Assembly (NCBI GenBank): GCA_020622165.1
Contig: JACNMN010000013.1
Coordinates: forward strand, 1-64,000
Direction: 5' to 3'
DNA from: Boseongicola sp. H5
Lineage (GTDB): Bacteria > Pseudomonadota > Alphaproteobacteria > Rhodobacterales > Rhodobacteraceae
Length of the DNA: 64,000 nt
In this document: piece by piece, positions 58,313-64,000 of the stretch
How the letters are laid out: the number at the start of each line of letters is the position of its first letter
How positions within the stretch are numbered: position 1 is the stretch's first letter
Notes under the pieces: model-generated
What the model saw: only the letters and a program-made list of their open reading frames with translations
What the model was told of the DNA's origin: nothing
The model's database searches: none
Program-made: the position numbers and the translations under genes

Positions 58313-59178
58313 GTGACATTCTGGACATCCGCGACCTGACGCTTGCGTTCAAGGGACATCGCGGCCTGACGGAGGTTCTGCACGGCATCTCTCTCAGGAT
58401 CGCGGCGGGCGAGCGCGTGGCCCTGGTCGGCGAAAGCGGCTCGGGCAAATCGGTCACCGCGCGGATCATTCTCGGCCTGTTGCAGGAAACCGGCAGCGCG
58501 CGCGTCGCCGGACAGGTGGCCTTCGACGGGCGTGACATCATGGCAATGCATCCGCGCGACCGGGCCGCACTTCGCGGCACCGAGATGTCGATGATCTTTC
58601 AGGATCCGACCTCCTCTCTCAATCCGACCTTCACGATCGGGCGGCAATTCGCCGAGGTAATGCATAGGCGCGTGCCCCGATTGAGCCGCGCCGCCTGCAA
58701 TGCACGTGCGACGGAGATGCTCGAAGAGGTCTCGATCCCCGATCCGGCAAGGGTGCTCGACGCCTATCCCTTCCAGTTGTCGGGCGGCATGAACCAGCGG
58801 GTGATGATCGCCATGGCGCTTGTCAATCACCCCAAGCTGCTGCTGGCCGATGAGCCCGGGACCGCGCTTGACGTCTCGGTTCAGGCCCAGACCCTGCGGC
58901 TGATGCATGATCTGGTGGAAGACCATGGCACCGCGGTTCTGTTCATTTCCCACAATCTGGGCGTGGTCCGGGAGTTCGCCGACCGGGTCTATGTGATCTA
59001 TCGCGGCCGGATCGTGGAGGAAGGCGCCACGGATGCCGTTTTCCATGCGCCCGGCCATGCCTATACCCGCGCGCTGATGGATGCGGTGCCGCGGATCACC
59101 GGTGTGGGCCTGCCCGAAGTGCCCGAGGTCAGCGAGGCGTTTCTCGCCCCCATGGTCCGGCACGGGAGCGCATCATGA
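58309..59178 (+). CDS. Dipeptide-type ABC ATPase (DppD-like)
   Basis: 289 residues. Walker A GESGSGKSV, Q-loop MIFQDPTSSLNP, signature LSGGMNQRVMIAMAL (Asn where Arg is usual), Walker B LLLADEPGTALD and switch His FISHNLGVV. C-terminal oligopeptide-family tail present. The ATG at 58309 is the first start compatible with the ABC fold. It overlaps both neighbours by four bases. Confidence 0.93.
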   Translation: MSDILDIRDLTLAFKGHRGLTEVLHGISLRIAAGERVALVGESGSGKSVTARIILGLLQETGSARVAGQVAFDGRDIMAMHPRDRAALRGTEMSMIFQDPTSSLNPTFTIGRQFAEVMHRRVPRLSRAACNARATEMLEEVSIPDPARVLDAYPFQLSGGMNQRVMIAMALVNHPKLLLADEPGTALDVSVQAQTLRLMHDLVEDHGTAVLFISHNLGVVREFADRVYVIYRGRIVEEGATDAVFHAPGHAYTRALMDAVPRITGVGLPEVPEVSEAFLAPMVRHGSAS

Positions 59179-59972
59179 GCCTGTTGCGGATCGACGGCGT
59201 CTCCAAGACATTCCAGACCGCCGGTGGGCCGGTGCATGCGGTGCGCGACGTCTCGCTTGAGGTCGCGCAGGGCGAGTGCCTCGCCGTGGTCGGCGAAAGC
59301 GGTTCGGGCAAGACGACGCTCGCCAATATGATCCTCGGCATTCTGGCGCCAAGCGCGGGCGAGATCGTCTTCGGCGGCACGCCGCTCGCCGCCCGCCGCA
59401 GCCCGGCGCAGCGCCGCGCGATCCAGCTTGTGCAGCAAAACCCGCTTTCCGCGCTCAACCCGAAGCGAAGCGTCGGCGCCTCCGTGCGGCTGGGGCTCGA
59501 TGTCTATGGCATCGGAACCCGGGCCGACCGGTGGGACCGGGTCGAGGCCGCGCTGGAGGAAGTCGGCCTGCCGGCCGATATGCGCCGGCGCGGCCCCGCC
59601 GCCTTGTCGGGCGGGCAACGCCAGAGGGTCGGCATCGCCCGGGCGCTGGCCTGCGAGCCGGATCTGGTGGTGCTTGACGAGCCCACATCGGCACTTGACG
59701 TGCTGGTTCAGGCCCGTGTCCTGCGGCTTCTGAACGACCTGCGGCGCAAGAAGGGGCTGACCTATGTCTTCATCACCCATGATCTCGCCGTGGTCCGAAA
59801 CGTGGCCGACAGGGTCGCGGTCTTCAAATCCGGTCGGCTGGAAGAGCTTGGGCCCACCGAACGCATCTTCTCCGCACCCGAGCAGCCCTACACCCGCGCC
59901 CTGATCGGTGCGGTGCCTGTGGTGGATGACGCGGAGCTCAAGCTCAGAAACACATTGGCGGAGGCACCATGA
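59175..59972 (+). CDS. Dipeptide-type ABC ATPase (DppF-like)
   Basis: 265 residues. Walker A GESGSGKTT, LVQQNPLSALNP, signature LSGGQRQRVGIARAL, Walker B LVVLDEPTSALD and His FITHDLAVV. Separate DppD and DppF genes here contrast with the fused version in the amidase-linked importer. It overlaps the GAF gene by four bases. Confidence 0.93.
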   Translation: MSLLRIDGVSKTFQTAGGPVHAVRDVSLEVAQGECLAVVGESGSGKTTLANMILGILAPSAGEIVFGGTPLAARRSPAQRRAIQLVQQNPLSALNPKRSVGASVRLGLDVYGIGTRADRWDRVEAALEEVGLPADMRRRGPAALSGGQRQRVGIARALACEPDLVVLDEPTSALDVLVQARVLRLLNDLRRKKGLTYVFITHDLAVVRNVADRVAVFKSGRLEELGPTERIFSAPEQPYTRALIGAVPVVDDAELKLRNTLAEAP

Positions 59973-60451
59973 CTGACCTGACCGCGGCATTCGCCGCATC
60001 CGATCAACCGGACGCAAGTTTCGACGCGCTGGCGCGACTGGTGGAGGAGACCGTGGGCGCGCGTCTCTTCACGTTGCTAGAAATCGACCATGTGCGCGGC
60101 GTGGCGCGGCGCAGCTACTCCAACATGCCCGAGGCCTATCCGGTGTCGGGCGAGAAGGAGATCGAGCCGAACCGGTGGAGCGAGATCGTCAGCGGCCGCC
60201 ATGAAACCTTCGTCGCCAACTCGATCGAGGAGATCGCCGAGGTCTTCCCCGATCATGCGCTGATCCAGTCGCTTGGATGCGAAAGCTGCATGAACGTGCC
60301 CGTGGTCGTGGGCGGGCGCGTGATCGGCACGCTCAACTGCCTGCATGCCGCCGGCCACTACACGCCCGAGAAGGTGGCCGCGGCCGAAACCCTGAAACTG
60401 CCCGGTGCGGCGGCATTTCTGCTGGCCGCATCGATCGAGAAAGGAGCCTGA
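59969..60451 (+). CDS. GAF-domain protein
   Basis: 160 residues forming one GAF-type sensor domain: FDALARLVEETVGARLFTLLEID, the MNVPVVVGGRVIGTLNCLH strand pair and a final helix. No output domain is attached. GAF domains bind small ligands such as nucleotides, haem or metabolites. Its place between the transporter and hydantoinase genes, with overlap on the left and three bases on the right, suggests it binds the substrate or a product and regulates the pathway. Similar stand-alone GAF genes occur in other hydantoinase-type operons, which I recall but cannot check. Confidence 0.85.
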   Translation: MTDLTAAFAASDQPDASFDALARLVEETVGARLFTLLEIDHVRGVARRSYSNMPEAYPVSGEKEIEPNRWSEIVSGRHETFVANSIEEIAEVFPDHALIQSLGCESCMNVPVVVGGRVIGTLNCLHAAGHYTPEKVAAAETLKLPGAAAFLLAASIEKGA

Positions 60452-60454
60452 GAT

Positions 60455-62530
60455 ATGTCCGAAACGATCGTGCGTGTGGCCACGGATGTGGGGGGCACCT
60501 TCACGGATCTGGTGGCATTCGAAACCCGCCCCGACGGCACGATGGACATCGTGACCGCCAAATCGGACACCACGCCGCCCGATTTCGAAACCGGTGTCCT
60601 GAACGTGCTGAAAAAGGGCGGGATCGCACCGGAAGAGGTGGATTTCATGGCCCATGGCACCACCGTGGTGATCAATGCCCTGACCGAACGCAAGGGCGTC
60701 AAGGTTGGCCTGATCACCACCGAGGGGTTCCGCGACGTGCTGGAGATCGCGCGCGGCAACCGGCCCGATTTCTTCAACCTGCACTACGTCAAGCCCGCGC
60801 CGTTCGTGCCACGCCATCTTCGCGCGGAGGTGCCGGGCCGGATGACCTATCGCGGCGCGGAGCGTGCGCCGCTCGATCTTTCGGGGCTTCCCGACCTTCT
60901 GGAAACCTTCCGCGCCGAAGGCGTCGAGGCCGTGGCGATCTGCCTTCTGCACGCTTATGCCAACACCTCCCACGAAGAGGCCGTCCTGGCAGAGGTCCGC
61001 CGGCTCTGGCCCGAGGTCTCGGTCGTGGCCAGTCATCAGATCACCCGCGAATGGCGGGAATACGAACGCACCAACACCGCCGTGCTTTCCGCGTTCGTCC
61101 AGCCCGTGGCGGCCCGCTATCTGGGCAAACTCGATGAAGGGCTGAAGGCGCAAGGCCTGCCCAAAAGCCCCTACATCATGCAATCGAACTGCGGCGTGGA
61201 CAGTCTGAAGGCCACCTCCGCGGTGCCGATCACCATGGTCGAAAGCGGCCCCGCCTCGGGGTTCTGGGGTGCCGCGGAACTGGGCAAGCTGATCGGCGAG
61301 CCCAATATCCTCGCGCTAGATATCGGCGGCACCACCGCGAAATGCTCCCTGATCGAAGGCGGCGAGGTGCGGATCATGACGGACTACTGGATCGAACGCA
61401 GCCGGACCTCGGCGGGCTATCCGATTATGGTCCCGGTCGTGGATCTGGTGGAGATCGGCAACGGCGGCGGCTCGATCGCCTGGGTCGATGATTTCGGCAA
61501 GCTCCATGTCGGGCCGCACTCCGCCGGAGCCCTGCCCGGGCCCGCCGCCTACGGCAAGGGCGGCAAGGAGGCCACGACCACCGATGCCAATCTGTGGCTG
61601 GGCCGGATCAACCGCGACTTCTTCTGCGGCGGAGAGATCGACGCCGATATGGAGGCCGCAGGCGCAGCGCTGAAAGCGGTGGGCGACAGGCTCGGTGTCT
61701 CGGTGGACGAGGCCGCCGAGGGCATCATCCGCATCGCCAACAACAACATGGTCAACGCGTTGAAACTCGTCAGCCTCAACCGGGGCCATGACACGCGCGA
61801 TTTCACGCTTCTCGCCTTCGGCGGCGGCGGCGCGATGCATGGTGTGGCGCTTGGCCAGGAATTGCAGGTGAAAAAGGTCGTGGTGCCCAATGCGGCCTCG
61901 GTCTTTTCCGCCTGGGGCATGATGATGTCGGATCTGCGCCGGGATTACTTCGTCACGCAACTGGTCGATCTGGCCGATGGTGCGGGCGATGTGATCGAGG
62001 ATGTCTTCGCCACGGCCGAAGCGCAGGCGCGCGCCACATTCGAGGCCGAAGGCGTCGACCCCGCGAAGATCGGCTTTCTACGCTACGGCAAGTTCCGTTA
62101 CCAGAATCAGGAACATACGACCGAAGTGCCGCTTGACGGCCCGGTGACCGATGCCGCACTCGATCGCATCACAAGCGATTTCCACGAAGCCTATGAGCGC
62201 GAATACACTTACCGGCTGGACGCGCCGGTCGAGATGGTGGGCATCCATCTGGTGGCCCGCGCCGAGGTCGGCAAGCTGACAATGCGGCCCGCCGAGATCG
62301 GACCGCCGGAGGCGAAACCGGCCCTGAAGGGCACGCGTCAGGTCGATTACGCGCTTGAGGGCAAGCATCAGGCCGACATCTATGATGGCGAGAAACTCGC
62401 GCCCGGCATGGCCTTCAGCGGGCCGGCAGTCATCGAAGATCCGGGCACGACGGTCGTGGTCCATCCCGGCAACCGGGTGGAGATCGACGCCTATCGCAAC
62501 ATCCACATCTATCTGGAGGGCCGGGCATGA
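60455..62530 (+). CDS. Hydantoinase/5-oxoprolinase family protein, subunit A
   Basis: 691 residues. The N-terminal actin-like ATPase part opens VRVATDVGGTFTDLV and continues with AHGTTVVINALTERKG. The central part has LALDIGGTTAKCSLI, and LAFGGGGAMHGVALG lies further on. Together with subunit B it hydrolyses a cyclic amide (hydantoin, 5-oxoproline, N-methylhydantoin or similar) using ATP. Which of these is not determined. The stop overlaps the subunit B start by four bases. The full-length HyuA domain set is present. Confidence 0.93.
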   Translation: MSETIVRVATDVGGTFTDLVAFETRPDGTMDIVTAKSDTTPPDFETGVLNVLKKGGIAPEEVDFMAHGTTVVINALTERKGVKVGLITTEGFRDVLEIARGNRPDFFNLHYVKPAPFVPRHLRAEVPGRMTYRGAERAPLDLSGLPDLLETFRAEGVEAVAICLLHAYANTSHEEAVLAEVRRLWPEVSVVASHQITREWREYERTNTAVLSAFVQPVAARYLGKLDEGLKAQGLPKSPYIMQSNCGVDSLKATSAVPITMVESGPASGFWGAAELGKLIGEPNILALDIGGTTAKCSLIEGGEVRIMTDYWIERSRTSAGYPIMVPVVDLVEIGNGGGSIAWVDDFGKLHVGPHSAGALPGPAAYGKGGKEATTTDANLWLGRINRDFFCGGEIDADMEAAGAALKAVGDRLGVSVDEAAEGIIRIANNNMVNALKLVSLNRGHDTRDFTLLAFGGGGAMHGVALGQELQVKKVVVPNAASVFSAWGMMMSDLRRDYFVTQLVDLADGAGDVIEDVFATAEAQARATFEAEGVDPAKIGFLRYGKFRYQNQEHTTEVPLDGPVTDAALDRITSDFHEAYEREYTYRLDAPVEMVGIHLVARAEVGKLTMRPAEIGPPEAKPALKGTRQVDYALEGKHQADIYDGEKLAPGMAFSGPAVIEDPGTTVVVHPGNRVEIDAYRNIHIYLEGRA

Positions 62531-64000
62531 GTGGCGCAAACGATCCGATCACGCTGGAGATCATCCAGAACTCCCTGCAGGCCACCGCCGACGAGATGTT
62601 CGCGGCGATGCGCAAGACCGCCATGTCCTCGATTATCTACGAGGTGCTGGACATGGGCACCGGCATCACCGATGCCCAGGGGCGCATCGCCTCGTCGGGC
62701 GCGGGAATTCCGGCCTTTATCGGGGTTCTCGACAAGTCGGTGCAGTTCATCCTGTCCAAGCACAAGGATATCCGGCCGGGCGACGTGTTCATCACCAATG
62801 ATCCGTGGCATGGCGGGGTGACGCATCTGAATGATCTGGTGCTGGCGATGCCTGTCTTCTCGGGCGAGCAGCTGATCGCGTGGACCGCCAATATCGCGCA
62901 TAATTCGGATGTGGGCGGCATGGCGCCCGGCTCTCTCTCGGGGGAGGCGACCGAGATCTTTCAGGAAGGCCTGCGGCTGCCCGCGGTCAAGCTGATCCGT
63001 GAGGGCGAGACCGATCAGGCGGTGATGGACATCATCACCACCAATTCGCGGATGCCCGATTTCCTGCTTGGCGATGTGTGGGCCGCGATCGCCGCGGTGC
63101 GTGTCGGGGCGAAACGGCTGCAGGAGCTGGCAGTCAAATACGGCACCGAGACCTTCATCCGCGCGATGGACAGTTTCATGGAGTTCGGCGAACGAACCGC
63201 CAAGGCGGAACTTGCCAAGCTGCCCCATGGCACGTTCGAGTTGCGCGAGGAACAGGATGACGGACGCATCTTCAACGTGACCGTCACCATCAGCGCCGAT
63301 GAAATGGTGGTCGATCTGCGCGACAATCCCGACCAGGATCCGGGCTGCACGAACACCTCCCGCGACGGAACGCTGGTCTGCGCGCAGATGGTGTTCAAAT
63401 CGCTGACCGATCCCGAAACCCCGGCCAATGACGGCTCGTTCCGGCCGCTGAAGGTCCTGACCCGCGAAGGGTCGATCTTCCACGCACAGGAACCCGCAGC
63501 CATCGGCTTCTACTTCGAGACCGAGGTCCGGGTCTATGACCTGATCTGGCGCTGCCTTGCGCCACATATCCCCGAGCGTCTGCCCGCCGGGCATTTCAGC
63601 TCGATCTGCGGCACCTTCATCGGCGGCATCCATCCAGACACCGGCCGCCAATACACAATCATCGAGCCCCAGATCGGGGGCTGGGGCGCATGGGATGGCC
63701 GCGACGGCAACCCGTGTATCTTTTCGGGCTTCCATGGCGAGACCTACAACACGCCGGCCGAGATATCCGAGGCACGGAACGGGTTGTTCGTCGACCGCAT
63801 GGCGCTCAACACCGCGCCGGGCGGCGAGGGCCGATACAGCGGCGGGCGTGGCCTGATCCTGGAATACCGGATCCGGACCGAGAAAGGCTTTCTGACCGCG
63901 GGCTACACCCGCTCGCGGATCAAACCCTGGTCTCTGGAAGGCGGCGAGGAAGGCTCGGGCAATTACGTCGAGCTGCGCAAGGCCGATGGCAAGGCGGAAA
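62527..64000 (+). CDS. Hydantoinase/5-oxoprolinase family protein, subunit B (partial at window end)
   Basis: At least 491 residues, open to the end of the window. Hallmarks are ITLEIIQNSLQATADEMFAAM, GDVFITNDPWHGGVTHLND, WTANIAHNSDVGG and the C-terminal QIGGWGAWDGRDG and APGGEGRYSGGRG. About 60-100 further residues are expected beyond the window. It is the partner of subunit A, and other pathway genes could follow outside the window. Confidence 0.93.
   Translation, partial: MSGANDPITLEIIQNSLQATADEMFAAMRKTAMSSIIYEVLDMGTGITDAQGRIASSGAGIPAFIGVLDKSVQFILSKHKDIRPGDVFITNDPWHGGVTHLNDLVLAMPVFSGEQLIAWTANIAHNSDVGGMAPGSLSGEATEIFQEGLRLPAVKLIREGETDQAVMDIITTNSRMPDFLLGDVWAAIAAVRVGAKRLQELAVKYGTETFIRAMDSFMEFGERTAKAELAKLPHGTFELREEQDDGRIFNVTVTISADEMVVDLRDNPDQDPGCTNTSRDGTLVCAQMVFKSLTDPETPANDGSFRPLKVLTREGSIFHAQEPAAIGFYFETEVRVYDLIWRCLAPHIPERLPAGHFSSICGTFIGGIHPDTGRQYTIIEPQIGGWGAWDGRDGNPCIFSGFHGETYNTPAEISEARNGLFVDRMALNTAPGGEGRYSGGRGLILEYRIRTEKGFLTAGYTRSRIKPWSLEGGEEGSGNYVELRKADGKAE

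Noticed and set aside
1..64000. Search for CRISPR arrays
   Set aside because: The only tandem repeats found are the IS end (180-280) and the 23-bp duplication (40481-40526); neither has spacers.

Overview
The window is about 64 kb of GC-rich bacterial chromosome. It most likely comes from a Rhodobacterales (Roseobacter-type) alphaproteobacterium. Pointers are an L21 with a long C-terminal helix-hairpin-helix extension, a holin and GH108-type muramidase pair of the kind used to release gene transfer agents (GTA), an argC-ccmE pair, many dipeptide and NitT/TauT-type ABC importers, and tightly overlapping (ATGA/TGATG) operons. The genus is not determinable from the sequence alone.

Layout. 1-285 is the tail of an IS3-family element with its terminal sequence present twice. 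791-4827 is core: aroQ overlapping a LuxR-type regulator, then rplU-rpmA-acetyltransferase on the minus strand with a clear promoter and terminator, then a DUF2059-like exported protein. A tRNA-Ser(CGA) gene at 5039-5128 has an 8.8 kb genomic island inserted at its 3' end, bounded by a 15-bp direct repeat (5115-5129 and 13889-13903). The island carries a P4-type integrase, an AlpA-like regulator, an HTH/zinc-ribbon protein, a second tyrosine recombinase, and a three-gene restriction-type cassette: a nuclease-methyltransferase fusion plus two PD-(D/E)XK-like proteins.

14.2-25.1 kb is mostly housekeeping: a tiny membrane protein, otsBA (trehalose), a muramidase/holin lysis pair, ccmE, argC, murI, an acyltransferase, a ureohydrolase, a flavin reductase, an M20 amidohydrolase and mazG.

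25.2-35.4 kb is a LysR regulator divergent from a ten-gene operon: NitT/TauT importer, FAD oxidoreductase, class III CoA-transferase, enoyl-CoA hydratase, 7Fe ferredoxin, DHDPS-type lyase, aldehyde dehydrogenase and a cytidine/dCMP-type deaminase. It reads as a complete uptake-and-degradation route for an unknown compound and is my main candidate for an undescribed system. A perfect LysR-type box lies in the divergent promoter.

35.4-43.2 kb (minus strand) is a GntR/FCD regulator, an amidase and a dipeptide importer with fused ATPases. The importer's binding-protein gene is frameshifted by a 23-bp tandem duplication in its Tat signal region. 43.5-48.8 kb is a second NitT/TauT importer with a fused double permease, overlapped by a glycosyltransferase and followed by an FkbM methyltransferase. 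48.9-52.3 kb is a CDP-alcohol phosphotransferase, an LtaS-like sulfatase-fold membrane enzyme and a frameshifted UPF0104-type membrane protein, suggesting an envelope lipid or polymer function. 52.4-53.7 kb has a cytochrome b561 and an endonuclease/exonuclease/phosphatase-family protein.

54.1-64 kb is a plus-strand operon led by an XRE-cupin regulator with two matching operator-like palindromes, then a full Opp/Dpp importer, a GAF protein and hydantoinase/oxoprolinase subunits A and B (B runs off the window). The accessory part of the window is therefore dominated by scavenging of organic nitrogen compounds (amides, hydantoin or oxoproline-like, peptide-like and unknown substrates), each operon with its own regulator.
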